A stretch of DNA of 64,000 nt from Allostella vacuolata. GTDB taxonomy: Bacteria; Pseudomonadota; Alphaproteobacteria; ATCC43930; Allostellaceae. The position numbers and the translations under genes were made by a program. The stretch lies in contig AP019702.1 in assembly GCA_006739055.1 (NCBI GenBank), forward strand, positions 1,364,501 to 1,428,500, in the 5' to 3' direction. The notes beneath the pieces were generated by a model. The model searched no databases. It was given only the letters and a program-made list of their open reading frames with translations, and was not told the origin of the DNA. Numbering within the stretch: the first letter of the stretch is position 1; each line of letters begins with the position of its first letter. Positions 1 through 8,055 of this stretch are shown here, piece after piece.

Positions 1-252
1 GACGTTGCCGGCGAAGCCCGAATTGGCGAAGTCGCCGCCGCTGCCGCCCAGGCCGGTGAAGTCGAAGCGCAGGACGGCGAAGCCGCGCTCGGTCAGCCCG
101 GCGGCGATGCGCGCGGCGGCCAGGCTGTCCTTGGAGCAGGTGAAGCAGTGGGCGAACAGGACATGGGCCCGGGTCGGGCCGGCCGGCCGGTCGAGCCGGG
201 CCGACAGCTCGGCGCCGCCGGCGCCGGCAAAGGTGAAGCGTTCGTCCGCCAT
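1..252 (-). CDS. Alpha/beta hydrolase, N-terminal part (cut by window edge)
   Basis: The first 84 residues of a protein whose gene runs off the left edge. The start MADERFTFAG, the segment around HCFTCSKD and the stretch FDFTGLGGSGGDF resemble the N-terminus of the bacterial alpha/beta hydrolases that are often fused to a C-terminal OsmC domain. HCF is where the oxyanion-hole region is expected. The nucleophile elbow and any OsmC half lie outside the window, so the fusion cannot be confirmed. The gene follows the MFS transporter on the same strand and its start lies inside that transporter's open frame, an out-of-frame overlap of about 160 bases. Confidence 0.75.
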   Translation of the reverse strand, partial: MADERFTFAGAGGAELSARLDRPAGPTRAHVLFAHCFTCSKDSLAAARIAAGLTERGFAVLRFDFTGLGGSGGDFANSGFAGNV

Positions 253-1439
253 GTCCCATCCTCCTGCGCTGTGCCGATCGCAGTCATCTGCCCCGTCCGG
301 CCGCCCAGGGCAATGGCCGCGGCCATCGCGCTCAGGAGTGCGGCCGCGGCTGCGATGCCGGAGAACCCTATGGCCGGATGGACCCAGCCCGCGCCCGCCA
401 CCCCGAGCAGCACCGCCAGATAGGTGACCGCGCTGTTCAGCCCCAGCACGGCGCCGCGGGCCTGCGGGGCCGCCGCCGCCAGGCGCAGCACCAGGATGTT
501 GAGGCCGAAATGGTTGGCGAGGCCCCAGGCGCCGGCCAGCGCGGCCGCGGCCGGGATGCCGGCGGGGGCCGGAACCATCAGGGCGTAGATGCCGGCGGTC
601 GCCAGCAGGACGGCCGGATGCAGGCGGCGTGCGCCGAGGCGGTCGATCCAGCGGTCGCCCAGTCCGGCGGCGGCGAAGCCCAGCCCGTAGGCCGCGACCA
701 GGATGCCGGCCTCGCCGGCCGACAGGCCGAGCGCCTGGCGGACATGCGCGCCGAAGAAGGCATAGGTGCCGTAGAAGGCGCCCATGAAGGCGAGGCAGAC
801 CAGCAGCAGGCGCCCGACCGCGGGCAGGCGCAGGGGCGCCAGCAGGGGGGCGGCGGGCCGTCGCGGTTCCGCCGGCCGCACCGCCGGCAGGCGGCAGCAG
901 CCGATCAGGGCGGCCGCCATCACCCCGGCCAGCAGGACGAAGACCGACCGCCAGCCGAAGCGGTCGGCGATGGCGGCGGCGGCCGGCACGCCGGCCACCA
1001 TCGCCACCGACCAGCCGGTCAGCACCCGGCCCAGCGCTCGGGACTCCCGCCCCGGCGCCGCGGTCAGGGTGGCAAGGCCGTAGATCGCCGGCAGGGCGAT
1101 CCCGGCGCCGAGCCCGGCCACGGCCTGGCCGCCCGCCAGCGCGATCCAGCCCGGGGCGGCCGCCGACAGCGCCATGCCGTCCGCCAGCAGGACCAGCCCC
1201 GCGAGCAGCGCCCGGCGCTGGCCGAAGCGGTCGATCTGCGGGCCGGACAGGAGGGCGGACAAGGCCGTCATCCCGCCATAGGCGGCGATCGCCCGGGACA
1301 CCGCCACCGGGTCCGTCGCCAGCGAGGCCGCGACGTCGCCCAGCAGCGGGCTCAGCACCAGCGAGTTCGAACCGATGGCCGCGACGGCCGCCATCAGGAC
1401 CCAGCCGGTCCAGGCTTGGCTTGCATGCTGTTCGGTCAT
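93..1439 (-). CDS. MFS transporter
   Basis: Major facilitator superfamily protein, about 12 hydrophobic segments over roughly residues 10-385, with the cytoplasmic loop signature DRFGQRRALLAG near residue 70 and a symmetric second half. The likely role is export of a small molecule such as a drug or amino acid; the substrate cannot be read. The open frame continues about 55 residues past the last membrane segment as a Pro/Arg-rich tail that is out-of-frame sequence of the hydrolase gene. The true C-terminus may therefore be shorter in the living strain, for example through a sequencing frameshift near position 260-300. The gene is divergent from an Lrp/AsnC regulator with 49 bases between the starts, a classic regulator-exporter arrangement. 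Confidence 0.85.
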   Translation of the reverse strand: MTEQHASQAWTGWVLMAAVAAIGSNSLVLSPLLGDVAASLATDPVAVSRAIAAYGGMTALSALLSGPQIDRFGQRRALLAGLVLLADGMALSAAAPGWIALAGGQAVAGLGAGIALPAIYGLATLTAAPGRESRALGRVLTGWSVAMVAGVPAAAAIADRFGWRSVFVLLAGVMAAALIGCCRLPAVRPAEPRRPAAPLLAPLRLPAVGRLLLVCLAFMGAFYGTYAFFGAHVRQALGLSAGEAGILVAAYGLGFAAAGLGDRWIDRLGARRLHPAVLLATAGIYALMVPAPAGIPAAAALAGAWGLANHFGLNILVLRLAAAAPQARGAVLGLNSAVTYLAVLLGVAGAGWVHPAIGFSGIAAAAALLSAMAAAIALGGRTGQMTAIGTAQEDGTWRTNASPLPAPAAPSCRPGSTGRPARPGPMSCSPTASPAPRTAWPPRASPPG

Positions 1440-1450
1440 TTCGCCAATAT

Positions 1451-1469
1451 TGCCGAACGATATTCGGCA
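1451..1469. promoter_or_regulatory. Palindromic operator between MFS and Lrp/AsnC genes
   Basis: A perfect inverted repeat, TGCCGAA-CGATA-TTCGGCA (7-base arms, 5-base spacer), lies in the middle of the 49-base divergent intergenic region. It is suitably placed to be bound by the adjacent Lrp/AsnC-type regulator and to control both genes. Binding is inferred from position and symmetry. Confidence 0.55.
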
Positions 1470-1488
1470 TACAGGGAATTCACCCGCG

Positions 1489-1977
1489 ATGGATGTAGAA
1501 ACGAAGACTGTTCGGCGCCGCGCCGCGGCACCCTCGCCGGTCGATGCCGTGGACCGAAAGCTGTTAGGATTGCTGGCCGAGGACGCGACCCGCTCCTATG
1601 CCGAGCTCGGCCTGCTCCTCAACCTGTCGCCGCCGGCGGTGCACGAGCGGGCCAAGCGCCTGCGCCGCGACGGGGTGATCCGCGCCACTATCGCCGCCCT
1701 CGACGGGCCGGCGATCGGCCGCGCGCTCACCGCCTTCGTCCATGTCGACACGACCGGCTGGGGCAAGAGCGGCGCCATGCTGGCGCTGCGCGACCTGCCG
1801 GCGGTGGAGGAGATGCACTCGGTCGCGGGCGACGCCTGCATGATCCTCAAGGTCCGGGTGCCCGACACCCGGGCGCTGGAGGACCTGCTGGCCCAGGTCT
1901 ATGCGGTGCCGGGGGTGAAGGGCACGCGCAGCTACATCGCGCTCAACACCTACCTGGAGCGCGGCCCGCGGCCGTGA
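1489..1977 (+). CDS. Lrp/AsnC family transcriptional regulator
   Basis: A 162-residue protein of normal Lrp/AsnC length. An N-terminal winged helix-turn-helix covers about residues 16-62 (LGLLLNLSPPAVHERAKRL is the recognition region), followed by an RAM ligand-binding domain of alternating strands and helices to about residue 155. The ATG giving MDVETK was chosen over an upstream in-frame start because it excludes the MFS promoter and matches family length. The gene is divergent from an MFS pump, so the simplest role is ligand-responsive control of that pump, perhaps an amino-acid-like effector exporter. The effector is unknown. Confidence 0.88.
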   Translation: MDVETKTVRRRAAAPSPVDAVDRKLLGLLAEDATRSYAELGLLLNLSPPAVHERAKRLRRDGVIRATIAALDGPAIGRALTAFVHVDTTGWGKSGAMLALRDLPAVEEMHSVAGDACMILKVRVPDTRALEDLLAQVYAVPGVKGTRSYIALNTYLERGPRP

Positions 1978-2002
1978 AGGCCCCGAGAAGCCAAGGCATC
2001 CG

Positions 2003-2923
2003 CTATCGCGTCTCGACGGTGAGGTGGGCCAGCTCGTGCACCGGCGCGAGCCGCGAGCGAACCGTCTCGCCGTCCACCCCGCCGGTCACGCTGACGATCG
2101 CGGCATGGGCGCCCGGCCCGACGCGCCAGACATGCAGGTCGGTGATGCGCGCGTCGCCGCTGCCCTCGACATGCGCGCGCACCTCGGCCTCCAGATGGGC
2201 GTCGGAGGTATCGAGCAGCACGCCGGCGGTGTCCCGCAGCAGGGTCCAGGACCACACGGCGATGACGGCCGCGCCGACGATGCCCATGGCCGGGTCGAGC
2301 CAGATCCAGCCGAGATAGCTGCCGGCGAGCAGCGCCACGATCGCCAGCACCGACGTCAGCGCGTCGGCGAGGACATGGACGAAGGCCGAGCGCAGGTTGT
2401 TGTCGTGGTGGCGGGCCGCATGTCCGTGGCCATGCCCGCCGTCGCCGTGGTGGGCATGGCCCTGGCCGCCGCTCAGGAGCAGCGCGCTGGCGATGTTCAC
2501 CGCAAGCCCGACCACGGCGACGAGGGTTGCCTGCGAGAAGGCGACGGGGCTGGGCTCGAGCAGCCGTCCCGCGGATTCGGCGGCGATCCCGATGCTGACC
2601 AGCCCCAGGATCAGCGCGGAAGCGAAGCCGGCGAGATCGCCGACCTTGCCGGTGCCGAAGCTGAAGCGGCGGTTCGTGGCGTTGCGCCTGGCAAAGGCGT
2701 AGGCGCCGGCTGCGATTGCCAGCGCCCCCGCATGGGTCGCCATGTGCAGGCCGTCGGCAAGCAGCGCCATCGAATTGAACATCATGCCGGCCAGGATCTC
2801 GGCCGCCATCGTCGCCATGGTGAGACAGACCACCCACAGGGTCCGACGGGCATTCCGGACATGGCCCGGGCCGAGGAACAGGTGGTCGTGGCCCAGTGCC
2901 TCGTGATCATCCCGTGGCGCCAT
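2003..2923 (-). CDS. dmeF: CDF-family divalent metal efflux transporter (DmeF-like)
   Basis: A 306-residue cation diffusion facilitator with six predicted membrane segments. Its metal-site motifs are LLADGLHMATH in the second helix and HVLADALTSV in the fifth. Histidine-rich stretches occur at the N-terminus (HEALGHDH) and in the cytoplasmic loop (HHGDGGHGHGHAARHHD). The C-terminal region DLHVWRVGPGAHA is the CDF cytoplasmic domain. DmeF proteins export Co2+ and Ni2+ with proton exchange. The ATG giving MAPRDDHE was chosen because the longer frame runs back through the regulator gene. The gene lies 11 bases downstream of the DmeR/RcnR-type repressor, hence in one operon. Cobalt/nickel rather than zinc is inferred from that partner. 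Confidence 0.9.
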   Translation of the reverse strand: MAPRDDHEALGHDHLFLGPGHVRNARRTLWVVCLTMATMAAEILAGMMFNSMALLADGLHMATHAGALAIAAGAYAFARRNATNRRFSFGTGKVGDLAGFASALILGLVSIGIAAESAGRLLEPSPVAFSQATLVAVVGLAVNIASALLLSGGQGHAHHGDGGHGHGHAARHHDNNLRSAFVHVLADALTSVLAIVALLAGSYLGWIWLDPAMGIVGAAVIAVWSWTLLRDTAGVLLDTSDAHLEAEVRAHVEGSGDARITDLHVWRVGPGAHAAIVSVTGGVDGETVRSRLAPVHELAHLTVETR

Positions 2924-2934
2924 ATCCGGCCGTC

Positions 2935-3210
2935 CTATCTGGCGTAGCGGCGGATCACCGCGATCAGTTCCTCGGCGCCGGCCGCGCGGGCCCGATCGTC
3001 GAGATCGGGGCGCGCGACGTGCTCGCGCAGGTGATCCGCGACGATCTCGTCCATCAGACCGTTGATCGCGCCGCGGGCGGCCGCCACCTGCTGAAGCACC
3101 AGCGCGCACGCGGTCTCGGCCGCCAGAGCGCGCTCGATCGCCGCCATCTGTCCGGCAATTCGCCGGGTACGGGCGATCAGCCGGTCCCTGTTCGCTGTCA
3201 CGTGCGCCAT
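2935..3210 (-). CDS. dmeR: RcnR/DmeR-type metal-sensing repressor (CsoR family)
   Basis: A 91-residue all-helical DUF156/CsoR-family repressor. His3, Cys35, His60 and His64 are all present and match the four ligands known for the Ni/Co sensor RcnR, rather than the Cys-His-Cys set of the copper sensor CsoR. This predicts Ni(II)/Co(II) sensing and derepression of the following dmeF. The start is fixed by His3, which must lie directly after the initiator. The ribosome binding site AGGAG sits within a long palindrome that overlaps the start codon, so autoregulation is likely. Confidence 0.92.
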   Translation of the reverse strand: MAHVTANRDRLIARTRRIAGQMAAIERALAAETACALVLQQVAAARGAINGLMDEIVADHLREHVARPDLDDRARAAGAEELIAVIRRYAR

Positions 3211-3230
3211 ACTATACTCCTATATAGTAT
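3209..3230. promoter_or_regulatory. dmeR-dmeF operator overlapping ribosome binding site
   Basis: Perfect inverted repeat ATACTATA-CTCCTA-TATAGTAT (8-base arms, 6-base centre). TACT and AGTA half-sites resemble those of RcnR-type operators, but the centre here is not a G tract. On the minus strand the centre reads TAGGAG, the Shine-Dalgarno sequence of dmeR, and one arm touches the ATG, so operator, translation start and probably the -10 region coincide. Confidence 0.7.
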
Positions 3231-3356
3231 ATTGCCCGCACCGCCTAGATGTGCCGCACCGCGGCGGGCCTCCCGATTGCCTGGCCTGGCTGGATGGTCC
3301 TAGCCTGGGGACGCCGCCGCCGGCGATCGCCCCCGCCTTCAAGGACGCATGAACCC

Positions 3357-4007
3357 ATGGACCTGCTGCCCGCGCTCCTGCACCTCTCGGCCATCCATAT
3401 CCTGATGGCGATGATCCCGGGGCCGAACACGGTCGTCGTCAGCTACTGCTCGGCGGGGATCTCGCGGGCGGCGGGGCTGAAGGCGGCGCTCGGCATCGCG
3501 GCTGCGACCTTCGTCTGGGTGGCGCTCAGCCTGGCCGGGATCGGCCTGGTCCTGGCCCAGGCGGGCGAGCTCTACCATGCGCTGCGGCTGGCGGGTGCGG
3601 GCTACCTCGTCTATGTCGGCTGGCGCATGCTGCGCAGCGCGGCCCGGCCGGTCGCGGCCGGCGCCGACCCCGGGCCCGCCCTTCCGGGCGGCCGGTCGCC
3701 GTTCCTGGCGGGGCTGGTCACGACCCTGAGCAACCCCAAGTCGGCCGTGTTCTGGACCAGCGTCTTCGCCCTGGTGGTGCCGCCCGCGGCCCCGGGCTGG
3801 TTCCTGGCGGCGGCCATGGGGTTGGTGACGCTGCAGTCGCTCGGCTGGTACGCGGCCGTGGCGCTGGTGCTGTCGACCCCGTTCGCGCGCCAGTACTATC
3901 GCCGGCTGACCCGCTGGCTCGACCGGGTGGCGGGCGCGGTGATGATCCTGCTGGGGCTGCGCCTGGCCGACGAGGTGCGCGCCGAGCTGTCCGCGCGGCT
4001 GCCGTGA
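3357..4007 (+). CDS. LysE family amino-acid exporter
   Basis: A 216-residue RhtB/LysE-family membrane protein with about six hydrophobic segments. It carries the family signature MIPGPNTVVV near residue 18 and SNPKSAVFW near residue 122. Members export basic or neutral amino acids, homoserine or related compounds; the substrate is not readable. The second ATG, preceded by AAGGA, was chosen because it starts directly at the first transmembrane helix. The gene stands alone, divergent from dmeR. Confidence 0.88.
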   Translation: MDLLPALLHLSAIHILMAMIPGPNTVVVSYCSAGISRAAGLKAALGIAAATFVWVALSLAGIGLVLAQAGELYHALRLAGAGYLVYVGWRMLRSAARPVAAGADPGPALPGGRSPFLAGLVTTLSNPKSAVFWTSVFALVVPPAAPGWFLAAAMGLVTLQSLGWYAAVALVLSTPFARQYYRRLTRWLDRVAGAVMILLGLRLADEVRAELSARLP

Positions 4008-4183
4008 GCGCCCTCGGAATCCCGCCGCCGGGTCCCCACTTGTGGTCGCACCGCATGGCATGGGCGGCGCGCAACCCGCGCTGGCGCCGCCCCGCCTGGC
4101 GCTGTATGAGGAACGGTTAGACCCTGGCTGGAGAAAGGGCCGCCCCGCTCGTCCGAGAAGCGGGTGGCCTCGAGGAAACGATC

Positions 4184-5569
4184 ATGCCGCAGAAATGGAC
4201 TCCCGACAGCTGGCGGGCGAAGCCCGCGAAGCACATGCCGCAGTATCCCGACCCCGTGGCACTCGCCCGGGTCGAGGAGACGCTCCGCAGCTATCCGCCG
4301 CTGGTCTTCGCGGGCGAGGCGCGCCGGCTGAAGGCGGCGCTGGGCAAGGTGGCCGAGGGCAAGTCGTTCCTGCTGCAGGGCGGCGACTGCGCCGAGAGCT
4401 TCGCCGAGTTCCATCCCAACAACATCCGCGACACCTTCCGGGTGCTGCTGCAGATGGCGGTCGTGCTGACCTACGGCGCCGCCTGCCCGGTGGTGAAGGT
4501 CGGGCGCCTGGCCGGCCAGTTCGCCAAGCCGCGCTCCTCGCCGACCGAGGAGATCGGCGGGGTGACGCTGCCGAGCTACCTCGGCGACAACATCAACGGC
4601 ATCGAGTTCGATCCCGTCGCGCGCCAGCCCGACCCGGAGCGGATGATCCGCGCCTTCAGCCAGTCGGCCGCGACCCTCAACCTGCTGCGCGCCTTCGCCC
4701 AGGGCGGCTATGCCGACCTGCACCAGGTGCACCGCTGGAACCTCGGCTTCGTCGAGCGCAGCCCGCTCGGCGAGCGCTACCGCGAGCTGGCCGACCGGCT
4801 GACCGAGACGCTCGACTTCATGGACGCCTGCGGGCTGACCTCGGAGACGACGCCGCAGATCCGCGAGACGGACTTCTTCACCTCGCACGAGGCGCTGCTG
4901 CTGCCCTACGAGCAGGCGATGACCCGGGTCGATTCGACGACCGGCGACTGGTACGGCGTCTCCGCCCACATGCTGTGGGTCGGCGACCGCACCCGCCAGC
5001 CGGACGGCGCGCATATCGAGTTCCTGCGCGGGGTGAAGAACCCGCTCGGCATGAAGGTCGGCCCGTCGATGGACCTCGATGAGCTGATCCGCCTGTGCGA
5101 CATCCTCAACCCCGAGAACGAGCCGGGGCGCCTGACCCTGATCGTGCGCATGGGCCACGACAAGGTGGCCCAGAAGCTGCCGCCGATCCTGCGCGCCGTG
5201 AAGCGCGAGGGCCGCAAGGTGGTGTGGAGCTGCGACCCGATGCACGGGAACACTATCAAGTCCGGCTCCGGCTACAAGACGCGGCCGTTCGACCGCATCC
5301 TGAGCGAGGTGCGCACCTTCTTCGCCGTCAACCAGGCGGAGGGGACCCACCCGGGCGGCGTCCATTTCGAGATGACCGGCCAGGACGTCACGGAATGCAC
5401 CGGCGGCGCCCAGGCGATCAGCGACACCGACCTGTCCGACCGCTACCACACCCATTGCGACCCGCGCCTCAACGCCAGCCAGGCGCTGGAGCTGGCCTTC
5501 CTCCTGGCCGAGCAGCTGAAGGCGGAGCGGCACGGCCTGTCGCGCCAGCCCCAGGCGGCCAGCGCGTAA
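4184..5569 (+). CDS. Class II 3-deoxy-7-phosphoheptulonate (DAHP) synthase
   Basis: The first enzyme of the shikimate pathway, condensing phosphoenolpyruvate and erythrose-4-phosphate (EC 2.5.1.54), cytosolic. At 461 residues it has the usual length of the plant-like class II type. Recognisable blocks are [11 protein letters not shown] (metal-binding Cys), RPSS-like [47 protein letters not shown] and [14 protein letters not shown], which together hold the metal and substrate ligands. It is followed 18 bases later by a nicotinate phosphoribosyltransferase gene with no obvious pathway link. Confidence 0.97.
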   Translation: MPQKWTPDSWRAKPAKHMPQYPDPVALARVEETLRSYPPLVFAGEARRLKAALGKVAEGKSFLLQGGDCAESFAEFHPNNIRDTFRVLLQMAVVLTYGAACPVVKVGRLAGQFAKPRSSPTEEIGGVTLPSYLGDNINGIEFDPVARQPDPERMIRAFSQSAATLNLLRAFAQGGYADLHQVHRWNLGFVERSPLGERYRELADRLTETLDFMDACGLTSETTPQIRETDFFTSHEALLLPYEQAMTRVDSTTGDWYGVSAHMLWVGDRTRQPDGAHIEFLRGVKNPLGMKVGPSMDLDELIRLCDILNPENEPGRLTLIVRMGHDKVAQKLPPILRAVKREGRKVVWSCDPMHGNTIKSGSGYKTRPFDRILSEVRTFFAVNQAEGTHPGGVHFEMTGQDVTECTGGAQAISDTDLSDRYHTHCDPRLNASQALELAFLLAEQLKAERHGLSRQPQAASA

Positions 5570-5587
5570 GCCGGCCGACCTTCCATC

Positions 5588-6757
5588 ATGCCCGCCGACG
5601 GGGTCGGGGCGGCACCTTCGGGTGCCGTCCCATCGCCGGCCGCCGACCAGGTCGCGCGGCTGGCCGACAAGTATTTCCTCAAGACCAAGGAGACGGTCGG
5701 GCGCTTCGGCGACACCCGTGTCACCTATGCGATCTTCATGCGCCGGCCGGTCATCTGCACGCCGCGGCTGGCGGTCGGCTGGCTGGAGGCGATCGCGGCC
5801 GCCCGCGGCGTCGAGTTCGACATCCGGCTGACCCACCAGGAGGGGGCCTGGGTAGGTGCCGGCGAGCCGCTGATGCTGCTGTCGGGACCGCTCTACCACC
5901 TGGTCGACCTGGAGACGATCTATCTCCAGAAGCTCGGGCCCGCCTGCGTCGCCGCCTACAACGCCTACCAGATGTGCGTCGACCTGCCCAACGTCGCCTT
6001 CCTCGCCATGGATGCGCGGCACTGCGCGGGGTCGGAGATGGCCGACATGATGGCCTATGCCGCCAGCGTCGGCTCGGCAGCGGCCAAGCGCGACGTCGGC
6101 GCCCGCGGCTTCATCGGCAATGCGACGGATGCCACCGCGCACCATTTCGGCAACGAGGAGGGCATGGGGACCATGCCCCACGCGCTGATCGGCTATGCCG
6201 GATCGACCGTGCGCGCGGCCGAGATGTATCACGAGGCCTTCCCGGACGAGCCGATGACGGTGCTGGTCGACTATTTCGGGCTGGAGGTGACGGACTCGCT
6301 GGCCGTCTGCCGCCGCTTCCCGGAGATGGCTGCGGCCGGTCGCCTGGCCTTCCGGCTCGACACCCATGGCGGGCGCTATGCCGAGGGGCTCGACCTCAAC
6401 AGCTCCTACGCGATCCTCGACCGCCGCGCCCCGCGCTCGATCCGCGGCTACCGGACCGAGACCGAGCTGCGCCACCTGGTCGGCACCGGCGTCTCGGCGG
6501 CGGCCATCTGGCACCTGCGCGAGAAGCTCGACGAGGCGGGCTTCGCCGCGGCCCGGATCGTCGCCAGCTCGGGCTTCACGCCGGCCAAGTGCAAGGCGAT
6601 GGCCATCGCGGAGGTGCCGATCGACGTCATCGGCACCGGCTCCTACCTGCCGGAGACGTGGAACGACACCTATGCCACCTCCGACATCGTTTCCTACGGG
6701 GGCAAGGCCAGCGTAAAGGTCGGACGCGAATTCCTGCTGCGCTATCTCGACCGCTGA
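5588..6757 (+). CDS. pncB: Nicotinate phosphoribosyltransferase-like protein
   Basis: A 389-residue member of the nicotinate/quinolinate phosphoribosyltransferase fold, predicted to make nicotinate mononucleotide from nicotinate and PRPP for NAD salvage. The conserved region begins near residue 25 (LADKYFLKTK). Family blocks visible are DARHCAGSEMADMMAY, GFIGNATDATAHHFG, GTMPHALIGYAG, FRLDTHGGRYAEGLD and SSGFTP. It belongs to the shorter, divergent branch rather than the E. coli PncB type, so activity on another pyridine or nucleobase cannot be excluded. The glutamine-hydrolysing NAD synthase lies about 6.4 kb downstream. Confidence 0.85.
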   Translation: MPADGVGAAPSGAVPSPAADQVARLADKYFLKTKETVGRFGDTRVTYAIFMRRPVICTPRLAVGWLEAIAAARGVEFDIRLTHQEGAWVGAGEPLMLLSGPLYHLVDLETIYLQKLGPACVAAYNAYQMCVDLPNVAFLAMDARHCAGSEMADMMAYAASVGSAAAKRDVGARGFIGNATDATAHHFGNEEGMGTMPHALIGYAGSTVRAAEMYHEAFPDEPMTVLVDYFGLEVTDSLAVCRRFPEMAAAGRLAFRLDTHGGRYAEGLDLNSSYAILDRRAPRSIRGYRTETELRHLVGTGVSAAAIWHLREKLDEAGFAAARIVASSGFTPAKCKAMAIAEVPIDVIGTGSYLPETWNDTYATSDIVSYGGKASVKVGREFLLRYLDR

Positions 6758-6808
6758 TGGGATAGTTCGCCCTCGGATCGGGAGCGCGGCGACCGGGAGG
6801 GGGTGGCG

Positions 6809-7642
6809 ATGGGGGCTGCACCGAGGAACCTGCTGGCGGGCCTGCTGCTGGTGGCGACGCCGGCCGGGCCGGGCTCGGCCGGCGAGCTGCCGATCGTCGA
6901 CGCCCATATCCACTACAGCGCCGATGCCTGGGAGATGCTGCCGCCCGAGGATGCGGTGCGCCTCCTGCGCGAGGCCGGCATCCGGCGCGCCTTCGTCTCG
7001 AGCTCCAGCGACGACGGCACCCAGAAGCTGCTGGCGGCCGCGCCCGACCTGATCGTGCCGGTGCTGCGGCCCTACCGGCGCCGCGGCGAGCTGTCGACCT
7101 GGATGCACGACCCGGCCATCGTCGCCCACCTGGAGGATCGCCTCGCCCGCTTCCGCTATGCCGGGATGGGCGAGTTCCATGTCTATGGCGGCGACGCCGA
7201 CCTGCCGGTGGTGCGCCGCATGGTCGAGCTGGCGCGCGGCCATGGCCTGTTCCTGCACGCCCATTCCGACGCCGCGGCGGTGGAGCGGCTGTTCGCCCAG
7301 GACCCGGACGCGCGCATCCTGTGGGCGCATTCCGGCTTCGACGGCCCCGGCAACGTCCGCACCATGCTGGAGCGGCATCCCCGCCTGTGGTGCGACCTCG
7401 CCTTCCGCAGTGACCATGCGCCGGGCGGCCGGCTCGACCCGGAGTGGCGGGCGCTGCTGGAGGACTTCCCCGACCGCTTCATGCTGGGCACCGACACCTT
7501 CGCGCCCGAGCGCTGGCATTCGGTCGGCCGCCATGCCGCCTGGTCGCGCGGCTGGCTGGCCGAGCTGGCGCCGCCGCTCGCCGAGCGGATCGCCTGGCGC
7601 AACGCCGAGGCGCTGGCCGGCGCCGCGGGGGCGGGCCGGTGA
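6809..7642 (+). CDS. Exported amidohydrolase-family protein
   Basis: A 277-residue TIM-barrel amidohydrolase (amidohydrolase_2 type) with a hydrophobic leader of about 24 residues ending near GSAGE, so probably periplasmic. Metal-ligand motifs: DAHIHYS at the mature N-terminus, HAHSD in mid-protein, WAHSGF, and MLGTDTF near the C-terminus. The ATG was preferred to a GTG six bases upstream because GGGAGG is then properly spaced. Its stop overlaps the next start (GTGA), and a further GTGA overlap joins the third gene, so the three exported proteins are translated together. The substrate is unknown. Confidence 0.8.
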   Translation: MGAAPRNLLAGLLLVATPAGPGSAGELPIVDAHIHYSADAWEMLPPEDAVRLLREAGIRRAFVSSSSDDGTQKLLAAAPDLIVPVLRPYRRRGELSTWMHDPAIVAHLEDRLARFRYAGMGEFHVYGGDADLPVVRRMVELARGHGLFLHAHSDAAAVERLFAQDPDARILWAHSGFDGPGNVRTMLERHPRLWCDLAFRSDHAPGGRLDPEWRALLEDFPDRFMLGTDTFAPERWHSVGRHAAWSRGWLAELAPPLAERIAWRNAEALAGAAGAGR

Positions 7643-8055
7643 GCTGGCGGGCGGCGGGGGCGGCCGCACTGCTCGCGCTCTTGCCGGGGCCGGCGCTGGC
7701 GACCGGATGCGGATCGGAATTCGGCGCCGCCGACGTGCGGCGGATCGTGCGGCCGCAATACACGCTCGCCTACCGGCCGGAACCGGCCGAGCTGGAGACG
7801 GACCAGCTCTTCGCGCTGCGGGTCGTCCTGTGCGGGCGCGACGGCGGCCCGGTCCCACTCCTGGTCCGCGTCGGCGCCTGGATGCCGGACCATGGCCACG
7901 GCATGAACTACGCGACGATCCTGACCGCGGAGGGCGACGGCTACTGGCGGATCGACGGCATGATGTTCCACATGCCGGGCCGCTGGGAGCTGGTCTTCGA
8001 CGTCGGCACTCCCTTGCGCACGGACCGGCTGGTGGCGGAGGAGGAGGTCGAGTGA
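7639..8055 (+). CDS. Exported YtkA/FixH-like domain protein
   Basis: A 138-residue protein with a signal peptide (LALLPGPALA, cleavage about residue 20) and one compact beta-sandwich domain. The motif MPDHGHGMN and, later, MFHMPGRWEL are the hallmark of YtkA-like/FixH-like domains, which have been linked to copper handling and metal delivery. The His and Met residues in both motifs could bind Cu. GTG start overlaps the stop of the amidohydrolase gene. No separate function can be assigned. The coupling suggests that it serves the neighbouring di-haem enzyme or its substrate. Confidence 0.75.
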   Translation: MSWRAAGAAALLALLPGPALATGCGSEFGAADVRRIVRPQYTLAYRPEPAELETDQLFALRVVLCGRDGGPVPLLVRVGAWMPDHGHGMNYATILTAEGDGYWRIDGMMFHMPGRWELVFDVGTPLRTDRLVAEEEVE

